A stretch of 64,000 nucleotides of DNA from the NCBI RefSeq assembly GCF_007655135.1, contig NC_045130.1:39490605-39554604 (forward strand). The letters run 5' to 3'. This document shows, one piece after another, positions 34,760 through 45,200 of the stretch; position 1 is the stretch's first letter, and each line of letters begins with the position of its first letter. Origin of the DNA: Punica granatum. Its lineage: Eukaryota > Streptophyta > Magnoliopsida > Myrtales > Lythraceae. A model generated the notes under the pieces. That model was not told the origin of the DNA, did not search any database, and was given only the letters and a program-made list of their open reading frames with translations. The translations under genes and the position numbers were made by a program.

Positions 34760-37700
34760 GGGCCCAGGTCAATTCGAGTCATTTCTTGGGGCTTGGGCAG
34801 CAGCATGGAGTCCTAGCCATTTTCCGAGTAATGAATCGATTAGGTTCGGTAATCAAGGTTGACAGAACATGTAGTAACCATAGCATGCCTTCTCTAGAAT
34901 CAAAATGCGGAATGTCCGCAGCAAAACTCTATTGGTAACCGAGTATAGTGAAAGCAGCCGAAAGAATGGCATATTTACATGCTCGGGTACAGTCTCGTGC
35001 GCACGCTCTCGCAATGCGAACCATCATTGTAAGCTAAACTAGTGAAAGATTGTTACAATAACCGTATTAAGAGATAATAAGTTACAGGTTATGCTTGCCC
35101 TCTTAGCATCAACTGTCGATGCCATTCTGTATTGCTTTTCAACTTCTAATCTATAGAGAACGTTCTGTTAGCATGGTATAATTACAGATTTGGCCAGGAA
35201 ATGGATAAATAGAAAAATGGTCATGATGTCAAGACGTAGCACCCGTTATTGACTCCGGATGCCGGCAGATTTCGAACAGCTTGCACAACCATCGCATATA
35301 CATGCCCCGACCCGCACCGACGATGTCAAGGGCAGTGAGGACAATGAGCAGAAACGTATTTAACAAAAGCAGAACATGACGTCTTCTTTGATTTGTTTTA
35401 AGAGGTCAAAAACTCAAGTGTGGTCCCGCTCTCTGCTCCTTTTCTCATTAAATTTCTATGACTTTTGCATACATGAGACTTCACAAGTAATGGCAAGCAA
35501 TCATCAGCTTTTAGGAATTGCTTCCCTCTCGTCCAGTAACTAAATTAAATTCGTGACTGGGGCCTTCTCTTCCTCCTCCTTCATAAGAGGGTGGCGGAAC
35601 GAGTGGTCCTACAGAGTTGTTGGCTGAAAATCATTAGGTGAGTCAGTCCCTGAGTCCACTCTTGCACAACTACAAGCACCTAATAACCACGATATATAGT
35701 GCAATTCGTAAACTAAGATTCATGCAGACGGATTTTATGTACGGTGAAGAAAGGAGTTTGAAACATACTAAAACTACCTCGCATTCAGGATCGGGTCGAT
35801 GCCCAAGTTTGATTGAAAATATCTTATGATATAGCAAGAAAATATGAAAACGCCGAATTGCACACTTTTCAAACTTAATAGGACAAAAAGAGAGAGAGAA
35901 AGTACATTATTGTACATAAACTTACGCACAGACGCTACCAAATCAAAGTCGCGCATTAATATGTGATGGGTCTACTTATATAGTAATTAAGCAGCCTAAC
36001 TTTATGTTTTGCAATAGGTCTCGTTACTCTTTACCAATAAATCAACAAGAATCATACAGCTGTTCCTTAGATGTCTTGTTGCAGGGCAAGATAATGAAAT
36101 CGCTGAGGTTCAAATCTACACATTAATGCGGGAATCACAATCACATTTCAGGAAAAGGAATGGTAACCTTCCTAATTGGATGCCTAACAATGCATCGGCA
36201 TTGAATCTAATGAAAACTTCGGTTTTCACAACTTATTTAGATATGAAATTATGCAAAAGACATGAAATTGGGCAAAGGAGGTGTGTGAAATGAAAGTCCT
36301 GCGAATTCTGATGTACAAGCTCGTTGAGATTTATTCAATAAAAGTAGATAGCCAGACAAACAATGAGCTTCCAAAATTCAAAAACTAGCTCATTAGAGTA
36401 CACCAATGTTCTGTTACCTCTTTTTCCCCTGACAACTTAGTTGTCGATTACGTTGATGTTTGAAAACCATACCAACTAATGAAAGACCTGATTGAATGCA
36501 TGACAAGTAAAGTTCCAGCTACCTGTTCCAACTAATGTTCCAGATGGACAAAAAACTTTGTCCAAATCACACGGGCAAGAATATTTTCAATTCCATCATT
36601 ATCCTCTTCAATGGATTATATTGGGAATTGGAATTTCAATAACGGTATATCATGCCCTCACAGAAGAAAAGCATAATTTTGCCAACAAACTGCACACTAG
36701 GAATATCTATTAAGAATATGCATATGCACTCTTTGAAGGGTTCAAAGGCTTAAAACATGTTTCTAAGAAAAAAAAAAGCTGGACTTTGTTTCAAGTGGGG
36801 ATCAGTTCTCCTAAATTTAATACCAAATAGAGGCAAAAGGACATGAGAGATCCATCTCCACAATTGACCTCAAAAGCAACCACCCCCAACAGTAACTAAA
36901 AAGGAGTAATATTGTCAATCAGTAAAATATACATCTGTGTCTATTATCAACTACTTTAATAACTTAAAATATTCAACGAGAACTTACTTCACAGTTGGAA
37001 CCAGCAGAAGAGCAGAAGCGGCTCCTGAAGCTTCATGCTTGATCCACAAGCCACTATATGCGATTAAAAAACTTCATCAGCCACTTTTCCTTTCAGTACT
37101 TTAGTTTGATGCAGTAAACACCCTATGGCCAATGTGTAGGGGCAGCAATGTTGTTCCCAAAGAAGGCAATAAACAATAGGAATGTCAAGTGGAGGTGCTC
37201 AATTCTTGTTTCTTGTGACAGTTTATTGCAGTTTATTATGGGGCCACAGCTCCACGTACCAATTGGGTCTAAACTACATAAGTAAAAGCCTCCTGGAAAA
37301 GTTACATCTGTGGCCAGAGTCATAAATTGTATTAGTACATAATATTACAGACAGACCTAATTTATTCAGCTGAGACTTCAGCCAGGGGAGGGAAAAAAAA
37401 ATGGAGTACTCAGCTGAGATGAACAAAGAGCTCCTGATAGCATTCCACACCTGGACAGACACATATTCAAGCATAGCATACTATACCTTTGAGTCAAGGC
37501 TTTGTCATGTGGAGTACTGAAATATATTCACCGGAATTTCTTATTTGTGCAGAAAAATATACCTAGCAGAAAAGTGCTCCAAGGATATATTTGGAATTTA
37601 CTTTGCATTCCATGGGCCAGTAAAGAGCAAGGAAGAGTTGAGCATGCCGCGGCAATTCTAGAAAAGTTAACATACTTCTGTCTACTGCTGGACATAGCAG

Positions 37701-39100
37701 CAGGTCAAAATGGTTCAACCTACAATCTAATTAAGTGCTATGAATTATACACAAGCAAATATACTTACAAGTTTCCTTTATGCAATTTGATGTGTAGAAC
37801 AAAAGATAAGGTTTCCCCTGGATATTCCAAGGCACACCTTCTGAAGAAAGATATGGTAAATTGTGGAAAGCACGGAGTTACCAAAAACTGCAGGAGCCAT
37901 AAAATCTCGCCAGAAGCACCAAACTAACATGTTTACCCCTCTGACCTCGTAACATATCCTTCATCCTTGTGCATAAGCACAGCCCAATCAGCTAAGATAC
38001 ATGCTTAACAACTGAAGGTTCTCAGGCAGCAAAGGATATCTAAAACGTAACCTCAATTAGGAACACCATAGGCAAACAATTTAGTGCAAACAGAGTCATT
38101 GGCACAATCTTGATAAATTACAGTAACATGCTTTCAAGGCTTCATCCATTACAGAGCCATGTTAAGTCCAGATAACTTTCAATTAAGGCTAAACGTAGCT
38201 ACACATAGAGAGACAACCTTTCTATTTTAACTCAAGATCATAGCTCACCAAAATTTGAAGGAAAGTAAAATATAAGACAGAAATTTTACAGACCGTGCTG
38301 TCTCCATGTTCCATTTTAAGCTTGGATGATTAATTAGTACCTGCTGTTTGACTAATGATATTGTCCATTTCCCAATTTTATAAATCTGGACGGACAAAAA
38401 TTACTCAATAAGCACCACTTATACGGAAAAAAAAAAAGGAAAAACATTGCTCAACAAGTAGAAACCATCAGGGGAATTCTTTTGACAAGTATACACCAAT
38501 GCGAAGTAGTATATACTTCAGCACAGTCAGCAGAGAAAAAACGAGGAGACGTGCCAGGAATTTCATTTGATGCTTACTAAAACAGGAGGAGAAAAGCAGT
38601 ATTGGAATATAGGGTGTTTGGATTGTAAGTTAAAGTTTTTTAACTTTTAACTTTAACTCGACACACTACACAACAAAAACACACATTTCCCAAGTCAAAA
38701 ATTTTAACTTTAATTTTAACTCAACACATTACACAACGAAAACACACGTTTCCCAAGTCAAACTTATAATCTCATCTCATTTGTCCTTTTCCACAATCAA
38801 AATCAAAATCAAAATCAAAATCAAAGTTACTTTTAACTCTGAAACCAAACGCACTTAGTATCCTAAACTAACAAACTAGAATGCCTTGGTGTGGCAGCAT
38901 TTCCCTGGCTATAAAGGAAATAGAAAATTGGAAAGAGATTAATGGGGAAAGTTCCTATTGCTAACCAAAATACTCTATTCATCTCATACAATACATTGTT
39001 TGTGCCCCTCAATGGAACGAACTTAGATCAGAAAGCAGTAAGGGGTACAGTTAATTTTAGTTGCAGCCGTTTATACAATCTAAAGGGTATCAATTGTAAT
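34760..39100. other. 4.3-kb stretch with no convincing gene
   Basis: EXL3 and LPA2 face each other 3' to 3' here. I found no domain-bearing frame. Two weak coding-like traces on the minus strand are noted: an open frame ending at 35229 that would encode LLLLNTFLLIVLTALDIVG, and an exon-shaped stretch near 36993-37060 flanked by AG and GTAAGT. Neither connects to a recognised protein. A MITE occupies 38611-38854. The frame at 37502-37927 (+) looks non-coding. Confidence 0.45.
38611..38854. mobile_element. MITE, AACTTTAACTCAAC family, copy 2
   Basis: Left end GGGTGTTTGGATTGTAAGTT and inverted right end (AACTCTGAAACCAAACGCAC) are imperfect terminal repeats sharing GTTTGG…GTTAAAGT. The interior holds two tandem copies of a roughly 60-bp unit with ACTCRACACAYTACACAACRA and CCCAAGTCAAA, then (AAAATC)n-like repeats. 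TTA follows the right end; the left target copy is degraded. It is related to 16403-16586. Confidence 0.7.
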
Positions 39101-39108
39101 CAAATATA

Positions 39109-40267
39109 TCATTTCTTATCTTTAATTTGCTCATTCTCTAGGTACTTCAATACTCCATATGCAACAGTTCCAGCAACAAACAAGAAGACTGTCGGGGTGA
39201 AGGACGGGTACAGATACTTCACGAAGAACTTGTCCCACTCCTCTGGTAAGAAGCCTGCAGGAATAAGGTTGCTTCAGTAATAAAGATCTGGAATTCTGAC
39301 CAGTCAAGCTAATTATTAAGCGATACCATATAAATCAGCACTTGCTATATTAACAATCAACACAGCTAGAGATCCAAGAGGCCGCGAAATTCAATCAACA
39401 TGCTAATCGTTCCAAATTTTGTGGAAGGAAATGATTTGGTCTACTATGCAATTATCACTGTCAATTACGAGCTTAAGATCATAGTTTTCTCAAACTTGAC
39501 CATAATTGACTCCTTGCATCGCATATGAACTATAGTAGAGGCAAAAAGGCCATTAAAGCCTCAACTTTCAAGATCTATGGCCATCAGTAGATGGCTTAGA
39601 ATTCTCCGATCCAGACTTAAACATGACCGATAAATTTGAATCATCCAGTGACATTAATTGTCCATTGCTTCCCATTATCAGATTGTGCCGCAAGTAAGAC
39701 AGCATCAGAGACCTCCCACAGCTGTATGACACCGCATGAACAGAATAATTGATATCACAATGTCGAATCAGTTTATTACAATACAAACAGTCACTGTAAA
39801 CGTTAAAGGAGCTGGACAGTACCAGAAGCAGCGAGAGCAATGCCTTCGATGAGAATAACTCCACCGAGACCTAACCAAGCGAGAAGGAATGCACTCTCAT
39901 TCTTACTCTGCTCCCCCGCTCTGCTCTCATCTTCCTTCGAAATGAAAGCTGGCTTCTCCACCGGCGAACGTCTGATAATGGAAACTCTCTCTCTCTTCCC
40001 TTTCTGCTTCCTCTTACTGGTAACAGTCGCAGAACTCGCCTTGCTCGGAGATGCAGAACTCGATCCGAACCCTAGGCCCGGCGAGGCCGACTTCTTTGGC
40101 GAGGCTGCTGCTACTTCGCCGGAGTCGTCGGTTTCGGCAGCTGAGTCCTGGCTCTGAGAATTGATGACGAGTTTGTGTCCGGTGGAGCGTGGCAGAAGGA
40201 CAGGCGCGTGAAAACGGCGATGGAGTTTTGCTGTGAAGGGAGTGGGACAGTGGATTGTTAGCGCCAT
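39109..40267 (-). CDS. LPA2: LOW PSII ACCUMULATION 2 (LPA2), chloroplastic
   Basis: LPA2 is an intrinsic thylakoid protein required for efficient photosystem II assembly, reported to act in incorporation of CP43. Two exons, 40267-39823 and 39254-39109, join in phase to 591 nt, or 196 aa (Arabidopsis LPA2 is about 185 aa). The first ~45 residues form a Ser/His/Arg-rich transit peptide. A low-complexity Ser/Lys linker is followed by RRSPVEKPAFISKEDE and the first membrane segment FLLAWLGLGGVILIEGIALA. The second exon gives FLPEEWDKFFVKYLYPSF and a second membrane segment (VFLFVAGTVAYGVLKYL), then ENEQIKDKK and stop. All family landmarks are intact. It is convergent with EXL3. Confidence 0.94.
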
Positions 40268-40329
40268 TTTTCCGCTGTTCCGTGCGCGCGGGCGTGGGTC
40301 GGCTTTGTGCGGCTAGAGAAGGTTGTTGA

Positions 40330-40979
40330 TAATTTCATTTAGATCCCAAACCAAGTCAATTTTCCGGTTTTTACCCCAAAATTTTATCCTTTTCTATTAT
40401 TGACCCTATAAGGCTCAAATTTTCACTATTTCCCCTGCCATGTTATATAATTGTGCACTCCACATTTTAGTTTCTTATTACTTATTAAAAGAAACTTATT
40501 TAAAATATAACTATTGATTGCTTCAGTATCTCTGTTAATTTCCTTTGTTATTCTAGGTCAAAAAGGTTATTAGGATGCTCTACGATCAAGTCGACCTTTA
40601 ACATATCAAATTATATGAAATTGTAACTGAAAATGATCTATATGAGATAAGAAGGACAACGTATTTATATTGCAGAGATATCAATCCTTTTCTTTTATTT
40701 TTGGTATATCTGTACAAGGTTTCATAGATGTGAATCCAAGGTATGCATAAATTTCCATCCCTTTTTTTTTTCCAATTTATTAATAATGATAGTTTATCTT
40801 GTGAAGATTGGATGTGAAGTCAAGGTGAGACATGTTCAACGGATGGTATTCAAGACTCAATTATTACAAACAAAAATGGATAAATAAATTGTCGGGTTAT
40901 AAAGTATTCAATTGTTGTTTATATGATTCATCAATTGAATTATTGTTAATAGCACATATCATCATGAAATGACTAGACT
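40330..40979. other. AT-rich intergenic DNA upstream of LPA2
   Basis: LPA2 promoter side. It has no recognised frame, motif or repeat boundary up to the MITE at 40983. Confidence 0.4.
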
Positions 40980-40982
40980 TTA

Positions 40983-41346
40983 GATCATATTCGGTACATC
41001 GAAATAGAAAGGAATAGAATGGAACATCTATTCCCTTCATTCCATTTGCTCTCTACAATGAGTTGAGAGCATTCGCCTTTAATAGTTTTTCTTCAATTTA
41101 ATGGAATGAACATTCTTTCGTAAAATGTAATGCTCATTTCATCATTCCAACTAATTTTCATACAAGTTTTCTTTTGAACTCCTAGTTATGTCTAAATATA
41201 TATGTAAACTGACATCTTAGTGAAAGTTCATTTTCTTAATTACACTCCCTTGTATGTTCAATTTCAATACAAAAAGAGCATATATTCTCTCAATATTTTT
41301 CTTTATAAAACTCATTTCATTCCATTCCGGTATATCAAACGTAATA
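40983..41346. mobile_element. MITE family with GRTTACRTTTGAT ends, copy 2
   Basis: Left end GATCATATTCGGTACATCG and inverted right end CGGTATATCAAACGTAATA pair as terminal repeats, followed inward by GGAATAGAATGGAA and CATTCCATTCC. TTA flanks both ends exactly (40980-40982 and 41347-41349). It shares termini and internal words with 30668-31088 but is shorter and non-coding. Confidence 0.82.
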
Positions 41347-41349
41347 TTA

Positions 41350-42120
41350 GAGCTCAAGAGCTCATTTGAATCATCTAACCAATGCATCGTAAAATTGACT
41401 AATACTAGTTGAAAGAGCGTTCTTCCTGTGTTGAATTAAATATTTTTTACTTAAAATAAATTGTTGAACAACAAATTGATCTATATATATATATATATAT
41501 CATATGATAAAAAAGTTTAGAAATCCAAGACATCAACAAGTATACCAATGGTTAGTATCCTAATCTCGTAGGTGACTTAGATGGCTCACCGGCCAAATAA
41601 AACAGTGTGGTGGCGATTTCAATCCTAATTCGATCATAGGTCAAGTGAACTAGCTGAACCTAGAGTCAGCGACGAAGGCCTAAAAATCACGCCCGCACAA
41701 TACAAGGGAACATAGATAATCGGCCGCAAGAGAATGTACAAAATAATAATTTAAAAGACAAGATACATTTTGAGACAATTGAAAAAGACGAGGGCACATT
41801 TTGGGGCCTTACTCGAATTATAGGGTGTAAATTTGACAAATACAAAATAGGCCGTTGGTCTGGTCAGCACCGCATGACGCAACTATTCGTGCAGATGAAA
41901 CACACAGCTGCCAGAGAGGAGACGCCATGCCAATTGTTCCGTACACTTTCCCCCCGGAGGGGGGGGCGCGGGGAGAGAAGGTGGACCCACTTGATTATGG
42001 TTGGGCGCATGTACGCCGGGTCCAGGAAACTATTACGGTAGTCTAGTTCGCGGGAAGCACGTTTCGAAAGAGGAAGGGAATCCTTCAAAACTGAAAACTA
42101 ACGCGTCACACTCCTCTCCC
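41350..42120. other. Intergenic DNA and IRE-kinase upstream region
   Basis: AT-rich to about 41850, with a (TA)n tract at 41482-41500, then GC-richer. At 41950-41966 six C, GGA and eight G form a short palindrome followed by further G runs (CGCGGGGAG), a sequence able to form a hairpin or G-quadruplex near the presumed promoter. CT repeats at 42131-42165 mark the 5' leader. Confidence 0.5.
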
Positions 42121-42175
42121 CCATTTCCCGCGACTCTCCTCTCTCTCTCATCTCTCTCTCTCTCCAAAATCATCC

Positions 42176-42250
42176 ATGGCGATTCCTCGATCGATCTCCA
42201 TCCCCATTCCTCTCTCCAGGATGCATCACTCTCCACTTACGATGCGATGA
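42176..42250 (+). CDS. Upstream ORF 1 in the IRE kinase leader (24 aa)
   Basis: This frame starts CCATGG and would encode MAIPRSISIPIPLSRMHHSP plus four residues, then TGA. Its stop overlaps the start of the next upstream ORF (ATGA at 42247-42250). Being in a CT-rich 5' leader just before a regulatory kinase start, it could reduce main-ORF translation. Whether it is translated is unknown. Confidence 0.4.
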   Translation: MAIPRSISIPIPLSRMHHSPLTMR

Positions 42251-42282
42251 AGGCGACGGTCCTCATCGACGACCCAATCTAA
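42247..42282 (+). CDS. Upstream ORF 2 in the IRE kinase leader (11 aa)
   Basis: The frame encodes MKATVLIDDPI and stops with TAA at 42280-42282, one base before the main ATG at 42284 (TAACATG). The chain uORF1-ATGA-uORF2-TAACATG would allow termination-reinitiation. Inference only. Confidence 0.4.
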   Translation: MKATVLIDDPI

Positions 42283-42283
42283 C

Positions 42284-45200
42284 ATGTCGACCCCCGATCA
42301 GAAGCCCCACGCGACGCGGCCACCATCTTCCAACGCCCGGTCCAGGTTCCTGAAGACCCCTCCCATCCCTATCCATCTTCCTCAATCAGCCGTGGGCAGC
42401 AGTGGCGGCCACGAGAATGATGGGAGCTCGGAGGAAAAGCGCGACCGTGGGGAGGGGGAGCCCCTGCCCTCCCCACCGCCGATCCTACCGTCCTCCCTGG
42501 GCCTGAACCAGATTAGGACGAGATCCTCCGCCCCCATCTCGAACCTCAGGTTCTCCTCCTCGTCCGATACTACCCCCACAGCCTCGGATATGCCGAGTGA
42601 GGCTCGGAAAAGCCATGGGAGCAGAGGCGTGGATGCGAGGCCCAAATGGGCCATACCGCTGCCTAGGGCTGCACCATCGGAGCCAGGTTCGCCACCGACT
42701 GTTTCTTTTACGAATCTGCCTGAGATGACAGAGATAGATATAAGCCGGTATAAGGACTCCAAAGCATTTCAAGACTCAGAGCTTGATGATAGCTGTTCGT
42801 TAGGGGAAGGGTCGATGGATCGGTGATATATCATCTCTGTATGCAGTAGGAGTAAAATATTCCCTTGCGTATCACTCTACACGATTATTGTACTTTTTAA
42901 GCTCACGGCTTTGTCTTCTGTTTTCTGCTATCATTTGAAATGGCCGCTATTGGAAAATGAAAGCTACCAGAGAATGGAATAACGAAATACCGAAAGTCTG
43001 AAATAGAGTTTGTTTGGGTAGTGAGTTTGTTGAAATTAGCGTATTTGAAAAAGCGTGCGGTGATTTCTATCTGGACAGCGGAAGCCTGATAAAGTGAATT
43101 ATACAGTTATTATTATGCAAGTGTGATTCTTCGATATTTTTTCGGCTAGAACTTCTTCTCCGGCCATTTAAAAGACCAATATGTTTCATTACAGCTCTAT
43201 GTTAGATATGCTTTGGAAAGATAATTTGCGCTTCGCCAGTTTTGATTACTTTTATGTGATGATTTACAGGAAAAAAGGTCCACTGGAGTCAATCAAAATC
43301 GTTTCAAAATCCAACATCTGCTAATCCAGCATTGGAGGTAAAAAAAGAGCTTCCTGAAAGGATTTGTTTGTTTTTCCTGTTTGCTTATTAATGGTAACGA
43401 GGAGAGTAACGAGGAAGCTTTGTTTTGATTAAATTCTGTTGCACTGCTCTCTGCTTAGGCCAATCACGCGGCTTTTGCCAAGGAAATCCAGTCTCCGCGT
43501 TTCCAAGCCATTCTGCGTCTGACTAGTGGCCGCAAAAAGAAGACCCCAGACATCAAGAGTTTCTCACATGAACTGAATTCAAAAGGAGTCAGGCCATTTC
43601 CAGTTTGGAAGCCTCGTGCTTATGCCCACATGGAGGTAGTTTTGGCTTTTGCCTTCTTTTGTGTTGTTCATACCTGATCTAAATGACCTGTTTTATGCTT
43701 TCCACCAGGAGATCATGGTAGCCATTCGAGCAAAGTTTGACAGGTTGAAGGAAGAGGTTGATTCTGACTTGGGTATCTTTGCTGGGGACTTGGTGGGTAT
43801 ACTCGAGAAATCTTCAGAAACTCACCCTGAATGGAAAGAGAGCTTGGAGGATCTGCTGGTTATAGCAAGCAAATGTGCTAAGATGACACCGAATGAATTC
43901 TGGATCAAGTGCGAAGCCATTGTTCAGAACCTTGATGACCGGCGTCAAGAATTACCTATGGGAACACTTAAACAAGCCCACACTCGTCTTTTGTTTATCC
44001 TTACTAGATGCACGCGGCTTGTGCAGTTTCAGAAAGAGTCTGGTTTTGAGGATGACCACATTTTGGGTCTTCACAAGCTCAGTGATCTTGGAGTTTACCC
44101 CGAAAAAGTTTTGGAAGCTTCACAGCATGACTTCAGCGGTCCATTGAGTGTGCAGGAAGGGGGCGATAAGCAGACAAATAAGTCAAAAGTACAAGAACAA
44201 GGCAGCCATACTGCGAATAAAGATCAACAGAATAAAAACTCAAGTAGTGATGCTGATGGCTTTGACGTCAACACTGCTAGAAGTGCTGCTTCATCGACAA
44301 GTAGCTACAGAATGTCTTCTTGGAAGAAGCTTCCTTCTGCTGCTGAGAAAAATCGTAAAGGCTCTGATGTTGCTGACACACCTTTGAAAGATAAATCCAG
44401 CCGCTTGCAAGAAAAAACTGATTCAAGAAATGATTGTGATTTTCTTCATGCAAATCTAGATACTCCAACACGCCTTCCAGATAATAGGGAGGCATCCTCA
44501 GGAGGGAGAAGAGCATCCTGGGGATTAGCATGTGAGAATTTGATGATCTGCCGCATCTGTGAAGTAGAAATACCTACCGTACACGTAGAAGAGCATTCTC
44601 GAATATGTACCATCGCTGATAGGTGTGACCTCAAAGGGTTAAATGTAAACGAGAGGCTTGAAAGAGTTGCAGAGACGCTTGAGAAGATACTGGAATCCTG
44701 GACTCCAAGGAGCACTCCTAGAAGCATAGGCTCTCCAGGAAGAAGTGTCGAGGTAGCAAAAGGGGGCATACAGGGTATGCATGAAGAGCTAGAAGAGTAT
44801 TCACCTCGAAAGGACAACTTCTCTCGGCGGCATTCTGAAGACATGCTCGACTCTGTTATGGATTCTGTCAATGCATCTATAATGCAAAATCTGAACGACA
44901 ACTTTCGTGAATTGCCATGTGAAGCACATTCTGTTGTAACTACTGATCCTGGTAGAAGAACTTCCTCGGGAGGAAGCTTAACGCCACGATCGCCCTTGAC
45001 AGCGCCTTGGGCGAACCAGATAGAAATGCTGGTTCATGAGGGAAAAACAATATCAGAACTCGAGAATTCTCAGCAGGTAGCTAAAGTTCTAGATAATTTC
45101 CTAGAAGGTCAAGCAAAAGTCCTGAACTGAAAATTCCAGAGTAGTCCGTAAGAATCACAATTTTATTCCTTAACATATTTTGCAGGTCAATAAGCTTCTT

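Noticed and set aside
37502..37927. 141-codon open frame between EXL3 and LPA2
   Set aside because: No recognisable family, mixed low-complexity composition and no promoter or splice context.
41540..41720. Additional SINE-like copy
   Set aside because: A few words recall the family (CTCGTAGGTGACTTAG, CAATCCTAATTCGATC), but the order of landmarks is not preserved.
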